A DNA stretch of 55,443 nt from Reticulitermes lucifugus (lineage: Eukaryota; Arthropoda; Insecta; Blattodea; Rhinotermitidae): assembly GCA_026260175.1 (NCBI GenBank), contig JAKCWW010000969.1, forward strand, positions 4,114 to 59,556, given 5' to 3'. How positions within the stretch are numbered: position 1 is the stretch's first letter; the number at the start of each line of letters is the position of its first letter. Under the pieces are notes generated by a model. That model saw only the letters and a program-made list of their open reading frames with translations. It had not been told where the DNA came from and did no database searches. This document shows, in pieces, positions 1 through 12,751 of this stretch. The translations under genes were made by a program, and so were the position numbers.

Positions 1-78
1 TGGGAGCCTCAACCTCCTGGACCCCTCAGGGTCTGTCTAGGCCTGTAATGGGGTTGCTTTACCGTTACCTTTTACATG
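1..78 (+). mobile_element. 3' part of a tRNA-derived SINE, cut by window edge
   Basis: The sequence opens inside a repeat that reads 'cctcaacctcctgg' and then 'ggggttgctttaccgttacc'. The same kind of segment ('cccacccaacctcctg' ... 'tttacctttacc') lies in the 3' halves of the SINE copies at about 11.6 and 39.6 kb. The tRNA-like head would lie upstream of the window. Orientation is inferred from that similarity only. Confidence 0.5.
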
Positions 79-3000
79 CACAGAAGACTCAATGTTACGG
101 CCTAAAGCCTTATTCCTTTTTAAATTATTTTCCATAATCCAAAAGCGATGTCGGAGAGACCCATGAAGATATGACGCTTTATGGCTTAAATGTGGAGTTG
201 GCTGTTACTAATGACATTTAGTCTTCGCAGAATATACAAGTGCCGAAAACAAAAGAAATTAGTCTCCAATTAAATACAGGTAAAACGAAGTAGATACAGG
301 AAAGTGGCATGATAATGAAATAAAATAGATAAGTGACGTAGCTGTATGTAATAAATATTTTGAGAATCTTTTTAGTATCCAGGAGAAACTACAATATAGA
401 TGAGGTTAATTATGAAATTATGGAAGACTAACTTGTGGAGAGCCTTGATGTTTCTTAATTTTAGAGCAGTGTTGTTTTATGATGTACAGTAACGTTCAGA
501 ATAGGATATAAAGATAACAGACATGTTGGCTTCATTTTAAAGATTGACTTGAAAGAGATGGATACTGAGGAGTTGGATGATCGTGTTGAACTTTACTTTT
601 TTGTGCTGGTTGTTACTTGTGTTTCCTATTTAAATATATTTTTGTTGAAATATTTATTACAGTTTTATTTATTAATTGCAGCGAGACTGTTATATTACAT
701 GGTTCACTATCCTGAAGTCTATAGATTAAACTTACTTAGCTTCTTCTTTTGTTCACAGTGCTCTCTATAAACCTTGCAGAAAATTTGGCGCAATTATACT
801 GTTCCTTCCAGTGCCAATAGTAACACCATATTTCTAAGAATATGTTGTCGCTTCTAAAAGACATATAGCCAGTTCCTTCGTAGACTTCGGATTGGAACTT
901 GTTCCTAGAAGCAATTTTTATTCCTGGATTATTATTAATCTATAAACATTTGCCACATCTTTCCTGTACATGACTTTTAAGGTTAAATACCCAAAGCTGA
1001 TTATGCACAAATTCTTCAGCTCCTTGCTTTTTCTTCTGGCTAATTCAATTGTATTCAACTGAGGTCTCTTCAGAGAAATTTAATTCGTAAATTTTCTGAA
1101 TTTATTGTGTCCACTGGTCCTTTCCCGTGTTTACAGAAGCTTGTCACTGGACCATATACTGAATACCTTAGGTCTAATCTTCACCTTCATACTCCTCTAT
1201 TCTTGAGATGCTTTTGAATATTATACTTTCTCGCCACAACATGGCGTACGTATCTTTAGTTTGTGGACGGTGAAGGTAAATTTCAGGTGATGACGGTGGC
1301 TACGAATATGGTGAATACGTAGTTTCAGATATCTAGTGAGAACTATTCGTGTAGTTGGTGGTTGGAAAGGAGACAATTCCTCTCAGAAACATGGCACGTT
1401 ATGATATTTCTCAATGAATCTAAATTTTAGTGTGTGTATTTGTTTTGTTAAGCCACATTCGCTTGGAGGATCTTGTAAACACCGTACTCAAAAATTAGGG
1501 TTTCATACAACGAGGAAAATTTATTTTTTGTTTCAAGGATTTTAAACGTCTGAGAAAATTCACGTACGAATTTAATTATTATTAGTTAATTAGTTAATTT
1601 ATCTATGTCACTATTTCCAAAGCAATTTCATTTACTGATATTATCTCATCAGCGTCCCGAATGAAAGTACATTATGCCTACTACATGGCCTGCGCATTCT
1701 TCAGGAAATGCCTTAATACCTCCATACCGTGGAAAAGGCGGAACACTTTACTTTAAAAATCCGAGGAAAATTAATTCCTTTATACTTCTCTGTCCTTACA
1801 CTTCTTATCAGAAATATATTGAACTGCAAATTTAATTTCAATTGTTAGGCGGCATCGTGTTTTGGACTGCTTCTGCTTCTCTCAGCGATGTTCCTTAACA
1901 TACGTTGTCCTAAAATATGGCCAGAACGGCCAGAACGGCCAGACGTGAAGGTGTAGTTCATTTTGCGCTTTCCCATGTTCAAATTCTGTTTTATGGCCTT
2001 ATTTTTGGACCATCAGGAGTTTCGAAACTACCATCACAGCCAAAGTATGACAAAACAACTGAAATTTAACTAACCTGTCAATTGCAGGTTATATCGTCGG
2101 CAGGAATTTAATACACTTTGGCATCTACAAGCCCGCATTTAAAACCACAAGCACAATACTCTTCATGATATTTTTTGAGGTGGGGGTTTGTTAACAGTTC
2201 TGATAAACGTTAGCAACTACATTCTTTCATTCCTTGACAGTTAGAATCCGACTGTAAATTAAAACACATTTCAAAAAGATAACGAGTAATTGCACATATT
2301 TTTACCTGATCTTATAAGACACTGTGACAGTGTGAGCTGTGTCTAAAGGATTATTTTCGGTGTAAGAATTGGTGATTTATCCGTATGTTCGTCTATATTA
2401 CACGGATAATTGGGGCTTGGTTTTATTAAAAGTCGTGACATCCGTCTTTAAGAGTAATTCAGCACAGAGTCTAACAAGTATTAAGAAGACACTGACGCTG
2501 GAAAGAAAATTAGGGATGTTGAAATTCTGTGAAAACTGGATATTTTTCCAATAGTAATAAGACTTACTGTGTTAATCAGTTTTATACTGAATAGCATTTG
2601 TGAACTTTGAATTACTTCACATGTGTCTAGTTTAACTCTCATACTGGAACTAAATTTCTGTCGTCACAGCCAGAATGCCGACTAATATGAACGTACCCAC
2701 CTTGCATGTGTGAAGGGGCGACACCAGTTCGGATTTAATGATGTCATATTTCCTGCTATTCTTCAGTTGTGTGAGCAGATCAATTAATTACACAACTGTA
2801 ATTTTAAACATGTAGTTTATTTTGGAACCTAACTTGATTCCAGGTCGCTTACGTGAAAGTTAAAGAAGCATAATATTGTTAATAGTCCACCGAAGTCAGT
2901 CATGTACATGTTTCGGATATTCTTAGCCCGTTTCACAGTCTTGGGTCTTGAGCTACGGGTTGTTGCTTGTTAAGGCTTACACAGTTTGTTCTTCACCTTT

Positions 3001-3300
3001 TATCCAGTAACTGTCCTGTCCACCCGTTGCTTTTGCTCTTTTCTTTATAATTCTTCTTTAAGTGTGGTAATCTGTTCTTCTGCAATTTTCTTAGGGTAAT
3101 TGCACGTTTCCTGATAGTTGCGGAAAAACTTACTTAATATATTTTCAAATTGGAGTCTTTTACCTGTTTCTGTATTAGCTTGGTAGTGTAATTTTATAAT
3201 TGCCAGCAGTTGCGTAAGAAATCTCATGTGTGCTGCTTCGAAACACGTGTTCATAATCCACATTTATACATGTCTAAGTTTGGCGCGAGGTTCGTGTTCG
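79..3300. other. AT-rich non-coding stretch, no gene recognised
   Basis: I see no conserved coding frame on either strand; open frames here are at most about 73 codons and show no domain. The only local structure noted is a short tandem run of the 10-base unit 'ggccagaacg' near 1919-1943, about two and a half copies. Confidence 0.6.
1919..1943. repeat. Short tandem repeat, unit ggccagaacg
   Basis: About 2.5 copies of a 10-base unit follow each other directly. It is GC-rich against an AT-rich background. No function is implied. Confidence 0.7.
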
Positions 3301-3304
3301 TATT

Positions 3305-3347
3305 ATTGACCGTCCTATATTGTCGTGACACAATAGGGCGGTCAACA
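3305..3347. repeat. 18-bp-arm hairpin
   Basis: The arms 'ttgaccgtcctatattgt' and 'acacaatagggcggtcaa' pair at all but two or three positions around the four-base loop 'cgtg'. The hairpin sits at the presumed left edge of the solo hammerhead-like repeat. Confidence 0.75.
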
Positions 3348-3603
3348 TAGCATAAGGGCAAGATCAATATAGATCGCAAAACCAATATAAATAGCGAAGC
3401 GTCAAAAAACTATTTTAATAAATTTTAACAACTTTTAGTATTTTATACTGCGACAACCAACATTTAAAAGATCCAATTTTAACAACATAAAAGAAGAAGT
3501 ACCCCAATTACCACGAACAGTGAAGTGCAGTGACGGTAACTTTCAAGAGCTACGTATTGTGGAAGTGAGCCCATGCATTAGGATTGTGAACTTTCAACGG
3601 CAA

Positions 3604-3643
3604 CCCTGAGGATGGCACAAAATGCGCCGAAACATATGTAGGT
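3604..3643 (+). ncRNA. Hammerhead-ribozyme-like motif (candidate)
   Basis: The core CTGAGGA is at 3606-3612 and GAAA at 3629-3632. Stem II can form between GGC (3614-3616) and GCC (3626-3628). Stem III would be acat/atgt (3632-3639), followed by the cleavage-site base A3640. A short stem I pairs acc with ggt on either side. One extra T (3613) sits between the CTGAGGA box and stem II, which departs from the hammerhead consensus. Stem III has no loop, so a single copy could only act poorly, or as a dimer. Confidence 0.4.
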
Positions 3644-3728
3644 ACTGAAATCAACAAAACAGTGTAGTGCATTCGTTGGTATGTAATTATTAACTAGTTG
3701 ATGAAGTGCACGGTATATATAATATAAA

Positions 3729-6700
3729 GCGTCTGAATATTAGCTATTTTCGTTACGCGTATCACTGCAGTTCATTCATAGAGAAATCAAGTCTTTCTCA
3801 CATTTCTCAAAATAATTGAAAAATCTTTGTAGAATGAAAAAGGCTTTATATTCAAGAAACAATTTATGATTTATAAATTTACACATTGCACAATTTCCTT
3901 TCGTGACATCGTGTTCCTCCAAAACGAAACGCAGTAGAAAGAAATAGTATATACAAAACATGTCTTTGCTGGAAAGGCAGCCGCGGGAAGTACACTGATT
4001 TTTTCTGGCTTCGAAAATTAGGCACAGGTTGCCCAAACACTAATCTTGATTCCTTATAAGCAATTATAACGCTCCGGAAAATCCCAATCTAGCGCTGTTG
4101 CTAGTAGGCTGGGAACACTCGGACTGCCAGTTGCAATCATTGTGAAGGAAAATTCGATCTGGCACCTTTGATACAATACAGGGAAGATCTCCAAAGAAAA
4201 TTGTACTCATGCTGGGGAACGTAAACTCTGGATTTTAGTGCCTCTGTAGTGTACAGGGAAAATACATTTTTGAGTGGAGATTTTTTTTCTGCATGGTCAC
4301 GCTAGTTTGATATAATCAGCACAGATTAGTCGAATGCAGGGAATCTACACAACAATAAAATCATATTTCAACATGTTCTTAGCCAAACAATATTTTACTT
4401 TGCCATTTGTCAACAAGATATTTAAGATGTAACTCTCATCCTTCCTTTTTTGGTATTTTACGACTAGAAACATTGAGTTAGATTACTATACAGCATAAAG
4501 GCAGCACACACATCATTCAATATAACTTATTTAAAAACTATGTACCTATACCATCGAGCTGCGGTTCCCAACCACTTTCACAGGATATCTTTCAGTGTGG
4601 CAGATGTATTTGAAAGAGATCCTTTTGAGTTCAGTTTTTATACTCGTTTATCTCAAGACACAATTCATCAAATAGTAATTTTTTGTCAGTTCTTTTATGC
4701 CTCACGACAGCCATCTCACATAGCTTACAATGTGGCAGCTTTATTTATGAAGGAAACTCGTAACTTAAATAAAGAATGTAACTTTAAACGCCAGTCAATT
4801 TACGCTTGTCGAGTATTTCCAATGCCCGTAAATTTAGAAGTGGAATTGGTGTACTATTTGTAAAACAAAATGTTTAAAAGTTATTATGGCAGCACATTAA
4901 ATGTAGTGTTTTGGGAACCGCTGTATTAAAAATATACCTCTTTCTAATTACTGTATAACTGGAAGATTATCTTAAATTTGGTCGCATTTACAGCGTGCAA
5001 AATAGTATTTCGTACAACCTGTATTATTGTTCACCCTTCATCCTATTCCTTACAGATTTGTTTCTGAGAATACTATACAAGAAACTTATGCAACACGTTT
5101 GTTTAAATGAGGAAAACAATGATTCCTTGTAAATGCAAACACTGGGAACAGTAATTTTCTTTACAGAATTTGGAGTAGACCTACATTTTTTGGGGGGTAG
5201 GGGGTTTTTCACTGTTCGGCCCAACAGAGGTCAGCAGTGATCTACTGCGTCTGGAGATGCTGCAGTGAAAGTCGCCTGGGAATTGTACCACCTGACTCAG
5301 TCACAGTTAGCCATAGGATATCAGTGGACAAGTGAGCATTGTTACTCACCGACAGTGTTAACAGTTTGAAGCTTAGTTGTAACTGCATTTACCACCTGAC
5401 GTGACATTTCAGGGACTCTGAAATTTCCAGATCTTGCGTTTTTTTACGATTTTCAGCATCAACATCGATTATTTCCCTAGTCTCTGTAATGAATACGAGT
5501 TTTAATCTTCTGAATACGAGTTTGTTCTACGTGAGGTAGAGACGAACACTGTATATATATAATTTAGATAAAAACTGTTTCCCAGAGTGTTAAAAACTAT
5601 GCAATAAAAAGTTTCTCTAACCTGGTATCTTAGTGTATCATTACAAACTTTATAATTCTGTCCATAAAGTGGAAATAAAATGTTCATGCACCAAGTGATG
5701 TGTGTTTCTACATGTAAATCTTATTCAGCTTAATGCTCCAACTGGAAATAAACATTCAGAAAACATTTGCCTGTTTAACAGACCACCCATAAAATACAAT
5801 CTATAATCATCAGAATTGAATCACATTGAATTATTCATCTTAGTATTCATTAAATGAATTTTCTTACGAAATATAATCGACATATTTACATCCGTAATCT
5901 GCTTTAAGGGAGAAAAATGAAATGGTATCAATTCAAAAATTTCTTATCCCTAAAAAATATTGGCCAATTCCCAAATGTGTATATTTTGCTTATGAATGTA
6001 CTATTTGAACTCTGAACTTTAGCACGGATGATTGTCATGTAATTGTGATTCGTGAAGCATTTACTCCAAACGGTAAGCCTATTTTTCTCAGCATTAAACA
6101 ATGTATGAAATTGGGAACTCTTTGTTACGTAACGCTTCTTTATGTTGTATAGCTGAATGGGCACTCGTCAGTGCTCAGAAATAGAACATGTTACTTGTGT
6201 CGAAAATTAGCTGTCTTAAAATGCATGAAAAATCATGTATTGGCATTTTAAAGGACAGAGTAACTGGTACAATTCCTAATGAGACACGTAATGTATTCAA
6301 GAGCCGAAATGACAGTTCCCATCTAACATAAGTCAATGCTTTGTACGACTGAGAACTTTCGAATCAGTAAATGTGCTCACGTAAGATAATGTAGAACAAA
6401 GGATGTATACGTTCGGCATACACATTCTGTATTATAAACGTGTGAGCAACTGAAAGGCAGTTAACCCTTTGAAGACTAAAATTAATCTATTTTACATACA
6501 TTCACTTCGTGCTTCACAGAAAACAAGGGATGCTTCAGTTAGAAAGGCCAACCTTTGAATTATATGTAGGAAGTAACCGGTATTTATTGTGGGAATCATA
6601 TGGAAGACACAAATACACTCTGTGGGCAAAATGCAGTTGTAAGTGTTAAAAGGTTTAGTGCATAAGTTAACAATTAGAATTCAATACCATTTTTGCTCTT

Positions 6701-8964
6701 TGTCAGTGTTGGATGGTTAATAATTATTTCCCTAAAAATGACTTTGAGTTCAACATGTTTCGACATAATGTTAGCTTTAATATAAAATCTTAATGTAAAC
6801 CCTTCAAGAAACAATAATCAGTACGAGTATAAGTACCATGTACTTGAAGAAATTTTACATTTTGCCACTGTATATATTTATATACATATTTCGTATCATT
6901 CCCACAAGAAGACGGCGATGAATTCCTTAAACAGCAATAACCGATTGGCTCTTATAATGCAGACACTGTGTTACTGTGAGGTAGGAACTAACATTTCTAC
7001 TCGTACATTAATTACATGAACTTCAGGCTTATTAAACTGAAATTATTTTCAGACAAATTATTTTAGTGAGGCATGTCTTGGATTCTGTATGTCTTGTCTT
7101 TGCTTTCTAATTCTAATGAGATTATATAATATAATTCATAAAGGTTTAGACTACATCAATTATTTTTCATTAAGCCTTGTATGAATTCACTTAGCGCTGC
7201 TTTGTCTCATATCTGTTACTAACACAGCAGTATATGAGTTTGAAAAAAATAGAAGAAACTGAAAACTTAAGTAATTTTGCCTTGAATAAACACTTCAAAT
7301 TTTATTATTAGATTCTGACAAATAAGTAAAACTTAAGGAAAAACAATATACAGGTCTACTGTTGAAAACCTTCAGAGGAATTTCAAATTGTTAAGTCAGT
7401 TTAATGAAGCCTCTGATAAAACTGTATATTTATTTTAATTTAACAAGCTGAGCATTTTATTAAACAGACTGAAGTGTATAGTCGGATCTGATGCCCTCTT
7501 AAAGCTGGCTTATGACAAAGTTGCAACAGTAATGATGACGTATTTAAAAATTAATGGCTTGAACGTTGAATGCAAAGTGGGACAAAATTGAAACAGGTTC
7601 GAATCCTCACAGAAGACCACTTCTGCATTTTGTCTGTGCTATACGTTTACATTGACAGTTTAGAATGTCTGATACTCGTACGTAGGATGACTTTTCAACA
7701 TTCTGATATGTGTGGTCCCATTGATAAATTTACTTGCTTATTAGGCCTTTTATTTTATTTTAATATTTATGGACACGCTAAAGAGAAATCGGGCTTTTAC
7801 GTAACACAGGTCACGCCTGTTTGTTATAAGTGCTGTGTATTGCATGCGGACCGTAATTAATGGAGGGGAGTGCAGGTTTGCTACCCCTCCCACCTACTGA
7901 GCTACTTAAACGATATTTTACGTGTTAATAATGGACTTTATTAGGCCAAATTCGTATTTACCAAATAGGGCCGCTGTATTTTGTTAAGTGGTTCCAATAA
8001 GAAACCACTTTCAAACTTCACTAAACTATGTATGTAAACGTATGTGGTAGGTCTGGATAGCAGTGACAAGTGAAATACAAATTCATATTTAGAAATTACT
8101 TTGGTGCTTGATATCTTTGGTAAATGATTCCAGTCTTACCCTGTTATCATAATTATAAATATAAAGCTGTGATGGAATCTTATTTCTTGCCTACTCGGCG
8201 CTTAGCTTCGTCACACATATTATATGATAAACGTTCTGACAATTTAGATACCTTCAACACTGTTTTGTCTCTCATAAATTAGTGGAAAGAAATTAGTTTA
8301 ACAGATAACAAATCAAACACTGATATAACATGAAACATAATCGGATATTCTCCCACATTATAACGTTCATTTATTTTTAAGAAAAACAATACGGTATTAG
8401 TATATATTAACTTTCTTCACACTCATATTTTATTAAATATTGTCGTTCCACGTGATTTGGTTTTTCAGTATAGCGGTAATTTCTTACATTCTCTTTCCTC
8501 CACAGTTAATGCTTCTTGACCACAACTTTTTGGTTGCCTTCGAAGTGTCATAACTTTAGTCGAATCAAGAAACGCATTGCAAAGCGATAGACAGGCATTG
8601 TTGCCGCTGCTGTTCCGTGGTAATGATGACAGAGGATGTGCATCTCGTTGTAGGTATATTTCCATTCTCGAAGGAGATGAAGAAGGAATTATCTGTCCGT
8701 GTTCTCTGTAATCAATTCATTGCTCCCCACAGAAGTAGGGCCTCTGTCGTCAGTTCGTTGTTGTACTGGGGCCACTAACAGAGGCGTGCTGTACAGAAAG
8801 TGTATAAACCTGCAAGCAGAGAGTAATTTTATTTAGCATATGCGATGAACAGTAGAAGCAAGTGACAACAATGATACGATTCTTTGACAGACATTGTTGT
8901 TATAAATCGGCAGGTATTCAGAAGGGGGTAGTTGGTACCACTGCCAACCAATTGCTTGCCTGCT
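3729..8964. other. AT-rich non-coding stretch, no gene recognised
   Basis: About 5 kb with scattered short open frames. The longest is 107 codons at 4540-4863 on the plus strand and shows no domain I recognise. No tRNA-like boxes, transposase motifs or long repeats were found. This is consistent with intergenic or intronic sequence. Confidence 0.55.
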
Positions 8965-9460
8965 TACTGACTGACTAATTAACTCGCCAACTACATACAG
9001 CAGTGTCCTTGTGGAGGTAATAATTTCTCAGCTACTCACGACATTCCTCCCTTTTTGTATAACCCGAATGTTCATTACCGTGCTCACAAGAGCCCGCCAA
9101 TTCTCTGGATCCTGGGCCAGGTTAAACTAGTCCACACCCTCCCATCCTGTTTCTTTAAAATAATTATATTGTCTTGCCATTTACTTCTATGTCTTCAAAG
9201 GCTCTTTTCTTCATATTTCTCCACCAAAATTCTAAATCCATTTCTCTTCTTAACCCATACGTGCCACATGCCTGCACATCTTTCTGGCCTTTATTTGATC
9301 TCCCGAATTTTTTTCGATGAGGATTAAAAATTTCGAATTCTCTCATTGTGCGATTTTGTCTAGTATACTGTTATTCACCCCCTCTCACCAACTTATGCCC
9401 ACATATATTTCTCACCATCCTGTTCTATGAATATAAAAATTTTTTCTACGTCCCAAAGTC
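8965..9460 (-). pseudogene. 5'-truncated non-LTR retrotransposon (LINE) 3' end, degenerate
   Basis: On the minus strand this encodes the degraded C-terminus of an APE-type LINE reverse transcriptase polyprotein. The family's C-terminal landmarks can be followed in order across frameshifts and stops: 'NRMVRNICGHK', 'HNERIRNF', 'IREIK', 'RCAGMWHVWVKKRNGFRILV', 'HRSKWQDNI', 'LAQDPENWRALV' and 'VMNIRV'. These match the same region of the copy at 27 kb. Downstream is a ~75 bp 3' UTR and then a terminal tail of four-base units (tactgactgactaattaactc on the plus strand, 8965-8985), as many LINEs carry. It is 5' truncated, typical of target-primed insertion. The RT and endonuclease cores are absent, so it is not active. 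Confidence 0.8.
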
Positions 9461-9660
9461 ATGTGTAACGTGTTTATTTTTAGGGTGAGGAGTTGTTAGA
9501 ACCTAGCCCAACCTCCAAGCTGGATGTCCACACCTTGTCGGACTTTCTTGACCGCTTACTTTGTATGTTCGCAGATAGGCTCCTTATCTGGTATCCGTCT
9601 ACTTCAACCGCAACTTCAGGACGCGCCATGCCGTTCTACCACTGTCAAAATAATTATTTC
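9461..9660 (+). repeat. Dispersed ~190 bp repeat unit, copy 1
   Basis: It starts near 'ggtgaggagttgttag', continues through 'ggatgtccacaccttgtcgg' and ends near 'caggacgcgccatgccg'. Matching copies lie at about 10970-11095 (minus) and 27284-27474 (minus). Here it abuts the LINE end at 8965-9460 head to head. I do not recognise the parent element; it could be part of a SINE or the body of another LINE. Confidence 0.7.
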
Positions 9661-10969
9661 CTTAGGGTGTCTTACGTACAGTTGCTGATAATGCTAATGA
9701 TTGTAGCACCTTTCCAGAAAAAAGAAAAAGTAAAGGCAAAGGCAGGTCAGCTTTTGAGGTTTAACATTAAAGTCCTCTTGTAATTTCGTAACTTAAAAAT
9801 ACCTTATAGACATTTCGTGATCTTTGTCCAGTACTTTGCTTAAATACGAGACGATGAACAAAGTTCAGAAACTGATAATCGTAAGTGTAATATACTCGTA
9901 CTACTGTGAGAACCCTCTGCAATCCAGTGTAGATATCGTTGGATAATTTCTTACCGTTTTAAAAACGAGCAAAATAAATATGGGGATGTATTAGACAGAT
10001 ACATTTGAAGGCAGTCGAGTAACGTAAGAATTGGTTTATTCATCATATAGTCTTTGGGATATTTTTTTAGTTGTTTAAGAAAACTACTCTCATGGCCTAC
10101 ACGAATTTATTACAGTTGGTTCTGTGACGCCTATCATAAGTGAAAGATTTTCCCGATATTTCCTTGCAACTTGCTGAACCTCCTGTTGTGTTCGTATTTT
10201 GTAGTAAATCATATAATTTTATCACAATTAATTGGTATTAAATTATTTGGTCAAATTGATCACCTTCGGAGTTTCTCTCATTCCTCCAGCCGAATCTGAA
10301 TGAGGATTTATCTCAAAGGTCATCAGTTATAAAACTATGAATTGCTTCACTACCTAAATGATGTTTCAGTGTAAGGAAACCAAAAGAATTTTCTTGTACT
10401 GCTATCTAAATAAGTCTTCGTCTAACACGTGAAGACAAAAAGTTGCATGCGTATGGATGGGGCTGTTGAAATAAGCATATATGCGATATAAGCTTTTCGA
10501 AACGCTTTTCTTACACGTATTGTATGTAAAAGACATAAACGAAAAGATGCAGATCTCAAAATTGTAACTTGGGGAAAGATGATGCGTAATTAAATATTAT
10601 ATTTTCTTTGCCTACGCAGATCCAAGACCCTTCGTGTTGAAGAACAGTGGATACGAATGCTAGCATAAGTGTATTTGGAAATCCTAAAAGTGTAATATAT
10701 TAAAAATACCGATAAAGCTGGTGTTAACGTCACGTTGTAGTTTTGTACTCTGTAGGTACCTGATTCAACTTCCTGTCCGCTGCCGTGAACACATTTTCGT
10801 GTTTTGCTTCATTAAATTCCTATTATACGTTGGTACCTTATACAAGACCACGAATTTCTTATTATAAACCCATACCAATTCACTATTCGTTATCCTCTCG
10901 TGTCATTCGGATGTGTAGGCCTATCACGTAGCCTCTGACTTTAAGAAGTATCTTTGACATAGCGCATAG

Positions 10970-11095
10970 TTTGTCGCCTGCCACAGTAGCATGGCATGTC
11001 CTCTGGTTTTGGGTGGACGAGACGGCCTCTGAATGTGGAAAGAATGTGGAAGGAATGACGATTATTGAATAACGATGTGAAAGTGTGTGGCAGGA
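10970..11095 (-). repeat. Dispersed ~190 bp repeat unit, diverged partial copy
   Basis: Read on the minus strand, 'ttattcaataatcgtcattc', 'cagaggccgtctcgtccacc' and 'cagaggacatgccatgct' align in order with the unit at 27284-27474. The first third of the unit is missing or too diverged to see. An open frame runs through it (10883-11122, minus) and its peptide resembles the one through the 27 kb copy (…RTCHATVAG… against …RTRHAVVTG…), but both look like repeat sequence rather than a gene. Confidence 0.6.
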
Positions 11096-11424
11096 AGTCG
11101 TCAGCTGAATCTGAAGTAACATTCAGGCTTTTGCCTCGGCGGACTGAGGAAAATCGCGACGAAAATAAGTCATACTAGTCGGTGTCTGGATTTAAGTGCC
11201 ACTGTATGATGCCTAATGATGATTAATATTCCCGGTCATAATTATCTGCAACAAGGATTTGCATTGTTGACGTAGCTTATCAACATTCAGTCATGCCTGA
11301 TCACATTGTTTTCTCATAGTGTGCAGTCACACATGTTTATAAATTGCGGTGTCTACCAGAAGTTGTTCCTACAGGCTCGAGACAGAATATTATGGCTTAT
11401 GTACTTGTATGCTTGTATATTATT

Positions 11425-11458
11425 TATGTGCATATATGTACATATATATGTGTGTGTG
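11425..11458. repeat. AT/GT-rich simple repeat
   Basis: A run of 'catatatgtacatatatatg' followed by GT repeats, just upstream of a SINE. Confidence 0.7.
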
Positions 11459-11499
11459 TTTATGGCTTTTGGCTTTGAATTCCGTCCATTGTTTGAGGA

Positions 11500-11755
11500 A
11501 GCCGGGTTGCCTCAGTTAGCAAAGTGTTTGGGCTACAGGCTGAATGATCATGGAATGAAGAGTTCGATTCCCAAAAAAGGCAGAGATTTTCCTCTTTCCC
11601 GTGATATATACCCGGCTCTGGGGCCCACCCAACCTCCTGTTCAGTGATTACCTGGGTATGTTTGCCTAGGGATTAAGTGTCAGTGGCGTGAAGGTTACCA
11701 CTCTTGACAATCTAGTTCATAGGTTAAGAATGAATGGATCTATACCTCCACATTG
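11500..11755 (+). mobile_element. tRNA-derived SINE, diverged
   Basis: A tRNA-like head carries a B box at 11561-11571 (agttcgattcc) and a weak A-box region in 'gcctcagttagc'. Then follow 'tacccggctctggggcccac' and 'caacctcctgttcagtgatt'. The tail 'aggttaagaatgaatggatc' 'tatacctccac' matches the 3' tails of the copies at about 17.0 and 39.7 kb. The A box is eroded, so RNA polymerase III transcription is unlikely. Boundaries are approximate and no target-site duplication was found. Confidence 0.7.
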
Positions 11756-12017
11756 TTACGAATTAATCACTTAGTGTTTAATTAAGCATACGGCCTTCAC
11801 CTTTCTCACCTTTACCAGTATTCTGTGGAGTCTTTAAGGGTTCCGCGGATATTATATTTCATAGAACGTTGATTTTCGCCATCAGAAGCACAGACCACGT
11901 AGCTAGCATGTGTGGCTTACCGGCACATACAATTGGGTACTCGTGTACGTGCCGCTGTACCTGGGTGTGTCACGACTCGTGTGTGGACATGGAGTCTCAT
12001 TCATGCAGCAGCGACAA

Positions 12018-12389
12018 TTAATTTACGAGAGAGCGCTGTAAATACGCTCGAACTAGGACTATATTGTGCGAGGGTGGATGACAGAAGAGGGGTGTAAATT
12101 GCACGACATACGATTCAACAATAACATGTGTTTGTGCGAGTGGTGTTGGTAAACGTCTGCGTGTGGCCGGTAACCACTCCACTAATTGCTCGTTATTGGC
12201 CGTTTGTGTGGCATCAGAGCAACTGAGAGGGTTTGAGGTGTTTGAGTGAGCTTCGGCCTGTTGTTGGCAGGCACTAAGCGGTTTCTTCTGCACATAATTT
12301 CGAACACTTATCATTTGCAAACTGACGAGTAACGTTTTGGCTAAAACAAGATTGTAAAGGTTAATTAAACGCCAACTGGCTGTGCCCAT
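12018..12389 (-). other. Unsupported 123-codon open frame, relatively GC-rich
   Basis: The stretch 11.9-12.4 kb is somewhat richer in CG than its surroundings and is open on the minus strand for 123 codons. A 61-codon frame overlaps it on the plus strand. I recognise no domain and no clear splice or start context. It could be an exon, a repeat fragment or chance; I do not call it a gene. Confidence 0.15.
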
Positions 12390-12751
12390 GTATTAAGCCA
12401 GTGTTCAGTCATAACCCTCTCTGAAGTATTAATGTCGGGGTTGACATCATAGAGTCAAATAAGCCCCTTAACAAGCTCTTGTGTTTGTTGTTAATTTTAC
12501 AAGCACCAAACTCGGATTTCGCTTTGAAAAATTTGGTCACGGGTAGTCACAGTTTTGAAGTGAATTCAACTGTCTCAGGATAATTTACAATTCGGAGCTT
12601 TTGTGTTGTTAGGTTAATTAGGTGATTGTATGAGATTTGAGGTTTTTCACGGCATTACATGTATTAAATATAATATGTAAGAAACGTAACTTTAAAATTA
12701 GCTGATACAACGAAAGTAATGGTATACAATGTAAGGGAGCTCACTGGATGA

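Larger units (their letters stand above)
3305..3728 (+). mobile_element. Solo copy of the hammerhead-like repeat family
   Basis: This stretch shares its 3' half with the inverted-repeat elements at 37.6-38.25 and 40.1-40.55 kb. In order it holds the CTGAGGA...GAAA core (3606-3632), 'gtgcattcgttggta' (matching 'gtgcatttgttggtg'), 'agttgat', and a tail 'gtgcacggtatatata' (matching 'atgcacggtaaatata'). Unlike those two elements it has no inverted partner arm that I can see. The left limit is uncertain; I place it at a hairpin (3305-3347). No coding sequence is visible inside. I infer a solo, pLTR-like remnant of a Penelope-like or related retroelement. Confidence 0.55.
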
